Counted from the stretch's first letter, positions 33,642-46,276 are shown. The stretch is 64,000 bases of DNA from Dillenia suffruticosa (GCA_033439265.1 JAVTVX010000020.1:11798001-11862000), one strand, 5' to 3'. Translations and numbers: made by a program. Notes: generated by a model not told the origin, from the letters alone.

Positions 33642-34590
33642 GGGTTTTTACTAAAATAATATATGTTTTAATCTATATTATTTAAATAGTATTAATTTTT
33701 CTTTTTAAAAATAATAATGTCGCGGATCCAGATCTGACATTTACGAGTTTTTTAAAAAAATATTTGATCAGTCCGAGACCGCGACACCCACGTCGCTCTC
33801 ATGGACCACGACAGCACTCACTCTCCCTCCCATGCATAACCCATACTTCACTCGGACACCTGTCATCTCCCTCCCCCCCTCCCCCCCCCCCCCCACAAAA
33901 ATGCACCAAGAAAAATCCCACTTCGGCTCTGTCGCCACACCTTGTCCAAAACCTCCGGCTCCACTAACCCAAAAGCCAGTTCTTGAACTGAAACCCGAGA
34001 ACAAAAAAAAAAAAAAAAAGTTCCCTATTAGGCTGTGGAAGAAGAAGACCCGGATATGGAATGGGAAATTGTAGAATACTTGGATGATGAATCAAGCAAA
34101 GAAAGCAAAATGAGTTGGGTTTTGAACAAAGGCCTGAATTTGGGTAAGAAACTTGTGGTCACTGGCATTGTTGTTTCATCAGCCCCGGCACTTGTTCCTT
34201 TTTGCTACTTATGCTTGCACCGACAAGATCGCTATCTAGGCCTACACCTTCACTTCCTGTTTTGGAATGTGGGGACTGTTGTTTGTACCGATGAAGATGT
34301 TGGTGTTTATGACAAGGAAGAAGAACAAAAGGAAAATCTTGTGGAAATTGGACTTGGAGGAGAACTAACACATGACCCATTGCATTTGATGCCACGGTCT
34401 GTTAGCGCAACATTAGTGTCGAGATCTCAGAACGCGATATCAATATTTTTAAAAGAAAAACCTGTTATGAACAGTGAATGTGATGTGACGTGACGGTCTG
34501 AAACCACGATATCACTAATTTTTTAAAAGAAAAAAGTAATACTATTTAAATAATTTATATTAAAATATACATTATTCTGATAAAAAGCCC
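33642..34590. mobile_element. element with ~95-bp terminal inverted repeats, Mutator-like (possible Pack-MULE)
   Basis: Left arm 33642-33737 and the reverse complement of right arm 34492-34590 align over about 95 bp, both starting GGG..TTTTTA and sharing ATTATTTAAATAGTATTA. Long TIRs with a small gene-like interior are typical of Mutator-like elements carrying host DNA. There is no transposase. A 9-bp TSD was not found, so the outer ends may be degraded. Near the right arm a second copy of the subterminal phrase (CGCGATATCAATATTTTTAAAAG, about 34430) repeats part of the TIR. Confidence 0.65.
34020..34493 (+). pseudogene. gene-like fragment carried between the inverted repeats
   Basis: The open frame from about 34035 gives an acidic start (EEEDPDMEWEIVEYLDDESS), a basic linker (MSWVLNKGLNLGKK) and a hydrophobic stretch (LVVTGIVVSSAPALVP), then changes character. 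An adjacent frame then carries ATYACTDK, as if a piece was deleted and the frame shifted, and an acidic patch CTDEDVGVYDKEEEQKEN follows. It ends at the right TIR. This looks like part of a plant membrane-protein gene captured by the element. I cannot name the parent with confidence. Confidence 0.45.
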
Positions 34591-34985
34591 TTATGATTTA
34601 TAGTTTTATCTTTGAGCTTTCCAAAGCAATTTGAGTTTTCTCAACATGATAAAAGTTGCTCAAGTTATGAATTTTCAAAATAATGCTCTTGGCAATAACA
34701 TTTTGTTATCCAAAATGTTCAACTTTTACATTTTGGACGTGTATTTTATTTTTTGAACTCGGATCATTGACGATCACTCCATCTCAAAACTAAAAACATA
34801 ATAATATCATAGTAAAAATCTAACAAATTTTATCAAAAATATATGATAAATCTTAAAAATTAAGTTCATAACATATACATAAAAAAGAGTTAATCACCTC
34901 CGCAATCAACATAGAAAATGGAGAAATCAACCACCTCCTTACTAGCATTCATCCGCCATCTAGACAGAAAAATCAACCACCTCCT
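34591..34985. other. no gene recognised
   Basis: AT-rich sequence between the inverted-repeat element and the LTR-like repeat. The phrase AATCAACCACCTCC occurs twice (34925 and 34971). No coding potential. Confidence 0.35.
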
Positions 34986-35276
34986 TTCTCAATTCCTTAA
35001 TCAGATTCTCACTCCAGAGAATATATGCTTTCTCTCTCTCTCAACTTTTTCTTTTGGGAATCATGATCTCAAACATGATTCAGTTTTGCCTTCATTTATT
35101 CTCAAAAGAAAATAAAATGCTTTTATGTGATATGTTCATCATTCACGTATACACACTTCAACCAAAGAGTATGAGAGGATACCCGTTCTATTTTGAAACC
35201 GGGAGTTACTTGAGTGATTATCTTTGGAAATGGATAACCACCCATTATTTAAATGTCCACATGGGCATAATTCCAA
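34986..35276 (-). repeat. 3' LTR segment of the split Copia element
   Basis: It is similar to 46073-46276 in two blocks: CCTTAATCAGATTCTCACT through a CT-rich patch to TTTATTCT, and GGAGTTACTTG through AATTCCAACA. About 90 bp between the blocks are absent from the right-hand copy. The LTR edges are not resolved. Confidence 0.65.
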
Positions 35277-36459
35277 CATTTTTTACTTGCACACGAGAGT
35301 ATTTACGTCAGTCACAATATTACAACTCAAATGATCTATTATATCAACTATTAGACTTTCATACAGAATTAAATGTCATGCGATCGATGAGTACACTTGG
35401 AAGCAAAGACTTTTTGATACATTTGTTAGAATGATCGAGAAATCATCGTTAGTATAAAAAAAGAACTCGTTGTACCCTAAACTCAACACAATTATATCTA
35501 TCGAGCCACTTTTCTCATAGAAAGTGATCCCCAATCATTTGTTCAACTATGTATTCACTATTATGTTTAGATCCCAATATAAATTAACATAGCAGGTGGA
35601 CCGGTAAATACTACACCATGATATAATATCGATTGATCTTCCTTTCATACTACTAACTATCAATTTCATCTTAACTGCTTTTCTATACATATACCGTCAA
35701 ACCGAATCAACCATTATTTTTTGGTGACATGTTAAAGTAGCAATACCAAAATAAAATTTCAAGAGACAGATGCAAGTCATGAGGGTACAAAGATCACATC
35801 CAATAGATCTTAGATCTCACACAATGAGAACGGAGATATTTAATCATACTATCATCTCAAATAATAGCTCTTACTATCTCTTGGTCGTCCTATCATACGC
35901 GGTATGAAATACGTGCCACAATATTATTCTTCTATATCTCAAAAAGGGATATGTCATATTTTTCTAACACTGTGCAGGTATGGGTCTCAGTTTACATAAG
36001 ACTTTACCCCAAAGATCTTAGAGAGAGTATCTCAGAGACGATATAACTTAACGCAGATGATATCTGAGATCTCAACCTAGCTTCTCATAGGCAACATGGA
36101 TGTAGGTATATCCATATCGATCATGTCATATATGACCTCATTCTGAACACATACCAAGGCTATTTATGTTCTAACAGGGTCACTCTCAAAATCTCTTACG
36201 ACTAGAAATCGTCTCATCTCCGCTCACTCAGAGCTGGAGGTGGTCACTCGTGTGAGAGAGTCGACCACACCTATTTGACATATCTTTTATCATCACACTT
36301 CATAATATATGATAACAAACAAGTGCGACAAATTAAATTTATAACTGTATAATATACATATGTCATATATATCAATAAATATCACAATCTGTATATAGTG
36401 AGAAATGTCAAAATATATATAAACTTAATGATTCTATATGTCTTACAGAGGAATCTATC

Positions 36460-37102
36460 AAAATGGGTTTGATGAATGGTCAGCCATCATACTGTATAAA
36501 AATGTACTCAATCATCATTACACCCCCATTGATGATATCTCTCACTAAATGATATTTTGTATCAATGTGTTTGGTTTTACTGTGATACTTAGAGTTTCAA
36601 TTGTAGGCAATATCGGCCTGATTATCTCTATAAATTATCTCTGGTCTTCCACTTTCTATCACAACTCCTAAATCATCTAGAAATCTTCGAAACCAAAACA
36701 CTCTCTTGAACTATCATTGAGTATACCACAAGCTCAGTCTCTATTATAGATAGAGATACATAAATTTATTTTTTACTTTTCCAAGACATGGTACCATTTA
36801 TCTAACAAGATAATAAAAACTGATATCGATTTGCGTATATCTAGATTGCCACATCAGCGTCTAGATATCCAACAAAACGCAAATAATCTCCTACATAATA
36901 CAAGGAGATGTCTACAATTCTCTTGAGATATTTTAGAATTCTTTTCACTGTTCTCTAGTGACCCCTTTCAGAATTAAATTGATACCTATTTATCATATCA
37001 ACTGCAAAACAAATGTCTGGTCGTATATGCCTCATTGCATGCACTAAACTGTACATTGCACTAATATAAGGGATTCTACTCAACTCCCTTATTTCTTCCT
37101 AA
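36460..37102 (-). pseudogene. Copia RT C-terminus and RNase H (decayed)
   Basis: On the - strand, the RT end (MRHIRPDICFA-like) lies near 37020-36950. RNase H carries RDNQADIAYN and SKTKHIDTKYHLVRDIINGG at 36640-36520. Multiple stops. Its continuation upstream in the element lies across the hAT insertion, at 41325 onward. Confidence 0.8.
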
Positions 37103-37299
37103 GTTATAGGCAATGTTATAAAAACCGGACCGAACCGCCGGTTCAGATGGTTCAACCCTTCTCAAAATAATTTTGTGGTTCGGTTGAATAAAAATACCGT
37201 TTTATAACTGAACCGGCAGTTCAATGACGGTTCCAACATGAACCGCTTGAACTACTGGTTTTAAAAAACCGCGGTTTAGGGTTAAAACCTAAAAAAAAA

Positions 37300-37860
37300 A
37301 AATTGTTTTCTCTTCAGTCTTCACATTCGCGATCTTCGTCTTCGTCTCTCCCTCACCCTCACCCTCACCTCACTACTCTCTCTCACTCTCACCATCACTG
37401 CTCTCTCTCTCTCTTTCTCTCTCTCACTCCACCGCTCTCTCTCGCTCACTGCTTTCTCTCACTCTCACGGTCTTCATCTTCGTCTTCTCTCTTCGTCTTC
37501 TCTCTTCATCTTCGACTTCACTCTCACTACTCACTCTCGAGCTCGGCAGTTCACAGTCTATGGTTCCAGGCTTGATGTTCATCGATTCTTCAGTAAGGTA
37601 AAGTCGATCACTCAAGCTTCAATATATTTAGGATTAGATTTTAATTTTTAGGGTTTTGAATTGAAAGTACCAATTTTTAGGGTTTTTATAACAAAAGCCT
37701 TCAATTTCGTCTTCTCACTCTTAATTTCGATTTCAATTTCAATAATCTTCAATTTCAATCACAGGTGATCACTCTCTATTTTGGAGTCACAGCTCTGCAA
37801 TCACAATCCAATATCCAGGTTTCTCTCTCTCTCTCTCTCTCTCTCTTTAATGTGCGATGT
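37300..37860. repeat. CT-rich tracts in the hAT 5' region
   Basis: Long pyrimidine tracts (TCTCTC, CTCACC, CTTCGT repeats) occupy 37310-37520, with a (CT) microsatellite at 37821-37846. They lie upstream of the transposase start and may belong to its promoter or leader. No protein is called here. Confidence 0.7.
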
Positions 37861-38340
37861 GCAATCTTCTCTATCTCTCCAATGTGCATCACCTTTGTAT
37901 TAGCATAGTTTAGTTGTGAACATGTAAGGAACGTGCAATCTTCTCTGTTCTGCAACTGCAGGCATAAGGAATCAATGCAAAACATTTGAGATTTGTCTGG
38001 ATTAGCATTGTTTAATTGTCTCCTTAACAACCTGCTTGAGATTTGTCTGCAGCATCAATGTGAACAATGTTTGTGAACAATGTGAACATTTGAACAATGT
38101 CTGCAGTATCAATTAGTATGGTTTAGTTGTGTGCTTCATTTCTGTAATATCAATGTGAACTATGTGAACATTTGACAAGTTAAGACCTAGTTTGTGAATA
38201 ATGGGATTGTGAATATTTGACAAGTTAGGACCTTGTTTGAATCATTTCTGCAGCATCATCAATTGTGAGTAATTCTTTTTTCTTTTTCTAGCTCATGATC
38301 ATGTTATACATTTGACAAGTTCGCTTTTTCAATTGAAGAC

Positions 38341-40990
38341 GTGTCATCAACATCACCATCTCCTATAGGCTCAACCCCAAGTTCTTTTCCTCCCTATAAA
38401 TCTGTTAGAGGTCGAAGTGATCCTGCTTGGAATTATTGTGTGGAAGAAGGATTATCTGAAAGTGGGAAGAAAAAATGTGGTTTGATATGTATATTTTGCA
38501 AAAAAACTTTGAAAGGAGGAGGCATTTCTTGATTTAAATATCATTTAGCTGGAGTTAAAGGTGGAATTGTTAAGTTATGTAAACAAGTTTATCTTGATAT
38601 TCAATATCAAATGTAGCAAAATATTGAGGGTTTTGCTGAAAAGAAGAGGAAAAATCAGATATTATCTGAGGAACAAAATCCTTTTAGCTCTCGACAATAT
38701 GATGATAATGAGAATGAAGTTATTTTTGCCCCAAACATTGACAAAGGAAAAAGCCTACTCATGATGAGACAGAGTGTTTCAAAGAAATCAAAATCAGGGA
38801 CTCCACCTATTGCTTTGGGTTCTTATACACAGTTTATGCTGAGAACTATACCAGGTGCTCAACCAACCATCAATAGTGCAATGCAAACCAAAGAAGTTAA
38901 AGAAAAAGTTGATTTAGTAGTGGCTAAATGGATGATTGATACTTCTATTCCTTTTAATGCGGTTAATTCTAAATTTTATCAACAAGTAGTTAATGCAATT
39001 GCAAGTATGGGTCCAAGGTATAAAGCACCTAATTTTCTTGATATTCGTGGATATCTTTTGTCCAAAAATGTTGAAGAGATTAGAAACTTCGTGGAGAATT
39101 TTCGTAGCAGATGGAAGAAAACTGGTTGCACAGTTATGGCCGATGGATGGTCTGATCAAGCCAAGAGAACACATATCAATTTCCTTGTGTATTGTCCTCG
39201 AGGTACGGTCTTTCTAAAATCTATTGATGCCACTGAAACTTTTAAAAATGCTGAGTTGTTATATAAATTATTTAGAGAAGTGGTATTATTTGTTGGTGCT
39301 GAAAATATTGTGCATATGGTGACTGATAATGCTACAAATTATGTTGCTGTCGGGAGGATGTTAGAACAAGAAATTCGTAGGCTTTCTTGGTCTCCTTGTG
39401 CCGCTCATTGCTTGAATTTAATGTTTCATGATATTAGAAAATTGGATGAGGTTAGTGATATAGTTACTCTTGCTGCTAAGATAACAAAATATATTTATAA
39501 TTATACATTTGTTTTGTATTTGATGAGAACACATACTGGTGGAAGAGAGTTTTTTCGTCCGGTACCAACACGCTTTGCCACAAATTTCATTGTTTTACAA
39601 GCATTTTATCTCAAAAGGATGCTTTACGTGCTATGGTGATTAGTAGGAATTGGACACAATCAAGTTATGCAAGGGATAGCAAAAGAAAAAATTTACTGAA
39701 CTGATATTAGATTCAAGTTTTTGGAAAGAATGTATCACTATTGTTTAATTGATGGAGCCTCTAATGCATGTGCTACGATTAGTGGATAGCGATGATAGGT
39801 CAGCTATGGGATATTTGTATAATGCTATTCATGTTGCCAGAGATGAAATCATAAAAAGATTTCAAAGGAGAAAAAAAAGAGTGGAGCCTTATCTAAAAAT
39901 CTTTGACAGTCGTTAGAATAATCAGCTTCAAAAAAGTCTTCACGCTGTTGATTTTTGGCTTAATCCAAGCTTTCAATATATTTCCGATATCATGGCAAAT
40001 CACCGTCACCCAATATCAAGGCTATTAGATGTGATTGAGAAGTTTGTGCATGGAAATACAATTCTAAGAAGCAAGCTTACTCAAGAGATGAATTTGTTCA
40101 AGTAAAGAGATGGTGATTTTGGATGAATATCTGCTATTGCAATAGAGATGCAATGTTGCCAGGTAATAAAAAACTTATAATTTTGTTTTCTTATATTAGT
40201 ATTTTTTTGTTATTTTTTGTTTTAGTTATACAAATTTAAAATCATATTTTCACTTGCTTGTAGATCAATGATGGTCTTATTATGGAAGTAGTGCACCAAA
40301 CTTTCAATAATTAGCAATTAAGGTACTAAGTCAAACTTACAGTGCTTTTGGTTGTGAAAGAAATTGGAGTGTATTTGAACAAATACATTCCAAGAAAAGA
40401 AATAGATTGGAGCATCAAAGATTAAATGATTTAGTTTATGTTCACTACAATCTAAGGTTGCAACAAAGGTATGGATCATAAAACTTTTACTTATATTTTT
40501 TGTGAGTTATTTTATTATGTGAATTGTTGAAATTCAAATAAGTTCGTTTTTGTTTTTGTTTTTCAAACTTAGGAATTATTAAAAGGGTTGTAATTATGAT
40601 TCTATTGATTTTGAGAATTATGTATCTACTGAGATTTGGGTATTGGAAGAGAAATCTTCAACTTTGAATGCAAAAGAAATTGAAGTTTTTAGACAACAAA
40701 TGATAACTTGTTTGATTCAAGATGTATTTAATGATAATTTATTATTGTACAGTTTTAAGACTAAAGTTATATTCATAATTTTTATCGTATAAAATTTATA
40801 TAATTGATTTTATATTTTGTTTTCTAGATGAAATTATCAATTTAAATGATTTCAATGATGAATATGAAAATGAAGAAAATGATGTTGGAGTTGGTATTGC
40901 CCAAAATAATGGAGTTGATGCTACTCAAGATGATTGAGTTGATGCTGCTCAAGATAAAATTAATTTTATGTTCATGTAACATGTTGAGAT
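38341..40990 (+). pseudogene. hAT transposase: BED finger, DUF659, hATC (inactivated)
   Basis: The BED-type zinc finger lies at about 38395-38560 (DPAWNYCVEEG, CIFCKKTLKGGG, KYHLAG), interrupted by TGA at 38530. A TAG follows at about 38613. The DUF659 core is open from 38761 to 39639 (CTVMADGWSDQAKRTHINF, VTDNATNYVAVGRML, SWSPCAAHCLNLM), then a frameshift. The hATC dimerisation domain is at 40290-40470 (CERNWSVFEQIHSKKRNR, LNDLVYVHYNLR). AT-rich breaks at about 40160-40265 and 40480-40575 look like introns. The family excises and reinserts the element by cut and paste, but this copy lacks an intact frame. Confidence 0.88.
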
Positions 40991-41324
40991 TAGTAGGTGT
41001 ATGATATTATGAAATTATATAAAATTTGTTGATCGAAAATATTCGTACTTTTAATTTGTTTTATTTTTTTAATTTTTATGAAATGATGAAATTATCAATT
41101 TTTTATATTATGATTTTAATTTATATTTATATGAATTTATAATTTAGTTATTTAGTTTTTAATTATCAATATGAGTTTTAAAAGTAATTATTGAGTATAT
41201 ATATATATATTTAATTATTATTAAAAAATCAGCGGTTTGACCATATTGATTCACGATCTAATTGGTTTAACCATATTTTTGAATTTTAAATACGTGGTAC
41301 GGTTATGATAACATTGGTTATAGG

Positions 41325-43800
41325 GCACATTTCAATGGTCATTAGATACTACCTATTGTTTCTAGCCATATTTCTAGTCGTGTATAACCGTATTTCAATG
41401 GTTATTAGATACTATATGTTGTTCCCAGCTAATAGAATGTCATGCACATATAAGAATATGATCACAAAAAAGTTACTAAAATATTTCAAACAGACACAAT
41501 GATCCTCCTTAATCATTATAAAACTATAAGATATCACATTCTCGTAAAATCTTAAATACCACTACCTAGATGACTGTTTTAGGTCATATATCAACTTCTA
41601 AAGTCGACAGATCTTGTCCTCATAACCTACTAGAACGAATCCAGAGGGCTGCTGCATGTAGACCTAGTCATCCAAGAGCTTCCATTTACGGAATGCGGTT
41701 TTTATGTCCATCTAGTATAACTCCAGATTCATGTTCGCGACAATCGTTAAAAATAAATGGATCGAGATAAATTGGACAATAACTACTCGATAGTCCAAAT
41801 CCTTAGTCTGTGTATAATCATGGCTACCAGACAGGCCTAATGCCTCCTCATCGATCCGTCGGCCTTTGTCTTAATCTTGAGAACCTTCTTATTCCTAATG
41901 GACCTTCTACCCTTAGGCAAATCAACTAGGTCTTTGAGAACTTATTAGTTCTCAATGGTCTTTCTGCCCTCAAACAAATCAACTAGATTCCGAACACTGT
42001 TGATTTTCATCGACTCATTCTCTTCATCTATGGCATTCAATAAATGCTTTTTTTTTTTGCAAAAACCTACGAGAGCCTCTAAGACTGCTTTAAATTTCTC
42101 ATTGTCCTCAAGAGTCGCAACTTACCCTCATTCGAGAAACGACGTTTACGTACGCACCCGCAATATTTCTACGAGGAGAGAGAATTTCTTCACCTTTAGA
42201 TGGAGCACTCCCACTAGGACCAAAATCCATAATGGGTTCTTGTGTTCCACCGTTGGGCTCACTTAATCCACTAGGCTCATCCATAATGGATTCTTGTATC
42301 CCACCATGGGGCTCATTTGAGTCACTAAACTCATCAATCTCATAGAAGGTAAAGTCTCGATCGATTTTACCTCTCGATGGATCGCTCCCACTTGGACGAA
42401 TATCCTTAATCGGTTCTTTGATCCCGCCATTGGGCTCAGCTAAGCTACTAACCTCATCCATCAAATAAAAGGTAGACTCCTAATTGATTTCATCTCTCTT
42501 AAAGAAATCATTCTTAAAGGATGTGGTATCACGAGACTCAATCTCAGTAGCAATGCCATCTGTATACTCAACTAAGAACACATACCCCATGGAGTGTTCT
42601 TGGTATCTTATTAAAGATACATTTTTTTTCTCGCGGGCTTAATTTGCCGTGTGAATTCTAGAAATCGTGATCATACGCGACAGAACCCCATGATTTCAAG
42701 TGGCTAAGGTAAGACTACCTCCCTATCCAAAGACCAAATGGGATACTAACGTCGAACTTTAATGAAATACGATTGAGAATGTAGGCTGCAATCAATAAAA
42801 TATCTCCCCAATAGGAGATTGACAAATTCACCTGTGTCATCATAGATCTCATTATCTCCAACAAAGTTCTATTCCTCTTCTCGACTACTCTATTTATTTG
42901 AGAAATAGCAGAAATATTTAGTTGTCTCTTAATACCCTTCTTGAAACAGAGCTCTTTATGTAGTTCTAACAAATACTCGCACCCCCATCGGTTCTAAGAG
43001 TTTTCACTCTCAAATCTAACTGATTTTCAATCTCGTTAATAAATCTTCTGAAATATTCCAATATCTCAGACTTTTACAAGATTAGATAAACGTAACCAAT
43101 ATACATGTAATCGTCTACAAGTGTAATAAACTACATGGCTCCATTTCGGACTCTCATGCTCATAGGGTTATAGATATTAGAGTCAACTAATTGCAACAGA
43201 GTCTCAGCTCTCATTGTCTTATCAAATGGTTTTCTTATCATTTTGTCAGTTAGGCAAAAATTCATATATAGGCAACTTTACCCTATTTAGCAGGTCCAAC
43301 AGACTACTTGCTGCTAACCGATTCAACTTTTCTTACCCTATGTATCCAAATCTTATATACCATACATTTACATCATCATTTATGCAGTCGAATGTAAAGG
43401 CAATAGAAAAATAACAAGAAATACCATTAAAAGGAATAACATACAATACATATAGTCCATTAAGAACAGAACCAGAATAAACGAAAAAACTATTGTAAGT
43501 AATAGAAACATTAGAGTTTCCAATAACCAAAACATATCCTCCGCAATACAAACAAAGTACAAAAATTAAGTTCCGTCAAATATCCAGAGCTGTAAGGAAC
43601 ATCATTTAAATACAGAGTTTGGACACTTTGCTACTCCAACTTGCAAATGTGAATCCCTCTGCTAACGAAGAAAAATGATTCGTTCCTCACATAAATCCTC
43701 ATAACCTAAGAATTCACTTGGCAAAACTCTACGTATGTGCTGCTGTCTTGAGTTACGTGGTTGATGACTCCTAAGTCTACTATCCACTAAGGAGAGAAAT
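41325..43800 (-). pseudogene. Copia protease, integrase and RT N-terminal part (decayed)
   Basis: Read leftward: protease (WIVDLGVINHVTQDSS) at about 43790-43740; pre-integrase and integrase, with the C-terminal half of the core open at 42715-42972 (EKRNRTLLEIMRSMM, SISYWGDILLIAAYILNRI); a serine/glycine/proline-rich spacer with repeated EPNGG and EPIMD phrases at 42108-42464; RT around 41870-41560; and the catalytic box region near 41440, where the YVDD motif reads YVHD. Stops interrupt every domain. Confidence 0.8.
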
Positions 43801-43829
43801 CAGTGAGTGTCATAGTAAATAACACAAAT

Positions 43830-44610
43830 CTTAAACCACATAAAGAAGAAGGATATTCGTTCCACTCGTTATACTTATGAGCGAAATAACCAACTCTACC
43901 ATAGATGTAACATTTTACATTGATCTTACAAAAATTCTTCTTCTTGCACTTTTGTACTTTACTGTTGGATTTCTTGGATGGTTCATCTCTTGCTTGGATA
44001 TCGAGTCTTCTTATCATACTTATGCAATTCATTAGGTACTATAGGAGTCCTTAATCGCCTCCAGACGCTCTATCTAGAGCTAACTATACCTGCTTACATT
44101 AGCGAAAGTACGAATACTTTCGTCGGATGTGAGACAAGTTTTCATGATCTCCATGAATCAGGTAAGAGACTGGATCACACCCACTGCCTAAGTCTCATCC
44201 TAAATAGGTTCACTCGCATTCCTAACTCGGTGATCATACTCAACATTTGATTCAAATGTTGCATCATTATATAATCAACCCATTTTTTATAAGTCAGCAT
44301 CCTTACCATAGGAGCTATAAGAGCATTACAATGCTCATTTAAGGTGAGCTAAACCGATATATCCATAGGATATTGCTAAAAAAATCGGGATCACATCGTC
44401 GTGCATGGTGCTCAGAAGGATTGTCCTAACTTGGCTATCCTTTTTCTTCAACACACAATAGATTTCATTGTTCCGTCTATACTGAGGTGTGGTGCCCTCT
44501 CTGGGCCCCACCATCTTATACCTCAGAATTTTCATATAAATCTTGCTCATTGAGAATAAACTGAATTTACTGGTATAAAATCTTACATTTGACACCATTC
44601 GGTTTATCAT
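43830..44610 (-). pseudogene. Copia Gag with zinc knuckle (decayed)
   Basis: A 91-residue opening frame at 44335-44610 is followed, with breaks, by a lysine-rich stretch and a CCHC knuckle at about 43860-43920 (CYIYGRVGYFAHKYNEW), in which the second and last Cys are replaced by Tyr. The position just upstream of the protease supports Gag. Confidence 0.65.
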
Positions 44611-45822
44611 CTTTGTAAAAATCTATTACGACGGTTTTTTATACAGTTAAAGAGATTTTAGTGATTTATTGACACTTATTCTCACATTTTGTGTACTTTT
44701 CGAATCAACAAATTCCAAATGATTCGAATGTTGACCCTAATTTGAGTATATGAATAAACCTATATCATACACCACAAATTGGAATCGTATCTTACAATTC
44801 GGAGTTAGATTCGGCACACAAAAACCCATAAAAAGTTACAAATGTGAACGTGGAACTATCAAAAAATTGAAAAAATCCAATTTAGAGCTGTCAGATTGGC
44901 CGTCGGGACCACCACGTGCCTCCACGTACACACACCCGCCAGCAGTAGCATGCTGCACGCATGGCACATGCACGGCAGCATGCTGGTGCACATGCAGGAC
45001 GCGCTCAGCAAGGAAATATTTACTTTATGAGATAAGATACGCTACAGCCACATGCTGTAGCTTGGTGGTATGGGCCGCTCAAAGCATGTCACTCCATCTT
45101 GTGTTCGAATCTAGGCGCCTAGATCTTTTGAGCATTCTTTTTAACATGTATGGGCGGGTCGAATCAAGTGTCCAGGTCGTAACCAACCCGTGATACTATT
45201 CACGCGTCATTCCCAGGAGCTTCACTCTCAATCCACGCGCGTGTAATACACGTGCCCGCCGGTTGGGTGAGGTCTTCTCCACCCGACGAGTCTATAATCG
45301 AGTCATTTCGACCCAGCTATTGGAAAAACACTTTTTTGGGCTGATTTTCGCTCGGATTTTAATTATAATTTGAAATTCCACATTTCAATTCATCATAAAC
45401 TTTATTTATTGGAAAAATATCTTAAATCAAGCGAATTTGAAATTCGCTTTCACGGAATGGCCCTCTGTGGCCAATTTTCGAAAGTCAATTTCCGGCAACG
45501 CAAAAATCACAACTAATATGTCAAAATGTAGATCTGAGCATGTCAAACATTTTTAGACCAGTATTACATATCGAATCACCCTTAAATTTCACAGATCTAA
45601 GGTTTTGTATCCGTAGGGTAAAAAATTTTGACCGGACTTTTCATGGCCTTAATATGCTCCAAAAATTTAACAAAAAATATTTATAATCTACACATCATGG
45701 ACAACATTATGATTTAATCGGATTCATGAAACTCATCCGTAATCCAAGTATCAAATTTTTGACCCTACAATTTTATGCCAAAAAAAATTCTGAAAAAAAA
45801 TATTTTAATAAATCCAATTTCG
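44611..45822 (-). other. long 5' leader of the split Copia element
   Basis: Non-coding sequence between gag and the primer-binding site. It includes a GC-rich patch (44890-45010) with repeated GCATG/CATGC and a tRNA-like segment at about 45058-45111 (TAGCTTGGTGGTATGG and GTGTTCGAATC) overlapping a perfect 16-bp palindrome at 45109-45124 (ATCTAGGCGCCTAGAT). A short palindrome-like GCTACAGCCACATGCTGTAGC lies just before it. Confidence 0.5.
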
Positions 45823-45834
45823 CTCTGATACCAA
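45823..45834 (-). other. primer-binding site (initiator-Met tRNA type) of the split Copia element
   Basis: The - strand reads TTGGTATCAGAGCG here, the standard plant retrotransposon primer-binding site. It directly abuts the LTR end (45835, TGAATGATTTATTACAC on the + strand). Confidence 0.85.
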
Positions 45835-46276
45835 TGAATGATTTATTACACTATATGCACATACGGAAGCGTACAAATTAAAAGTTTAAAATTTTATTAT
45901 AAATATCTCAATATGTAGGGCTCCAATAAATCAACCGAAACCGCGTAATCTCTCGTATGGATCACTCGGTCAGGATGGTGATCACGAAACGAATCACCGC
46001 CATGGCTGCACGACGCCTCAACCTAATATCCGGTGACCCAAATGTCAGGAAAAATTTTCATACTCGAAAATTTCTCAAATCCTTAATCAGATTCTCACTT
46101 CAAAGAATATATGTTTTATCTCTCTCTCAACTTTTTCTCTTGGGAATCATGATCTCAAACATGATTCAATTTTGCCTCCATTTATTCTTAAAACTAGGAG
46201 TTACTTGGGTGGTTATCTTTGGAAATTGGATAACCACCATTATTTAAATGTCCATGTGGGCATAATTCCAACAATT
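45835..46276 (-). repeat. 5' LTR of the split Copia element
   Basis: Its inner end is fixed by the primer-binding site. The outer part (from about 46073) matches 34986-35276. The outer boundary beyond 46276 is not resolved because the partner LTR diverges there. Confidence 0.6.

Larger units (their letters stand above)
37111..41316 (+). mobile_element. hAT DNA transposon with 8-bp TSD
   Basis: The terminal inverted repeats CAATGTTATAAAAACCGGACC (37111) and the reverse complement of the right end, CAATGTTATCATAACCGTACC (41296-41316), agree at 18 of 21 positions. The exact 8-bp duplication GTTATAGG flanks both ends (37103-37110 and 41317-41324). The 4206-bp interior holds a transposase gene. 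It sits inside the RT gene of the - strand Copia element, so it is the younger insertion. Confidence 0.95.
34986..46276 (-). mobile_element. Copia retrotransposon (- strand), split by a hAT element
   Basis: LTR-like direct repeats at 34986-35276 and 46073-46276 bracket Copia genes reading leftward: primer-binding site (45823-45834), gag, zinc knuckle, protease, integrase, RT, then, after the 37111-41316 hAT insertion, the end of RT and RNase H. The non-coding part between RNase H and the 3' LTR is long (about 35300-36460). The 5' leader between PBS and gag (44611-45822) is also long. All frames are heavily broken. The 5' LTR extends to 45835 at its inner end, but the matching part of the 3' LTR is not found. 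Confidence 0.75.

Noticed and set aside
37303-37575. 90-residue Ser/His/Leu-rich frame
   Set aside because: It is the translation of CT-rich microsatellite-like DNA in the hAT 5' region.
45058-45111. Functional tRNA gene
   Set aside because: Box-like motifs are present, but no cloverleaf with acceptor, D, anticodon and T stems can be drawn. More likely SINE-like or coincidental.
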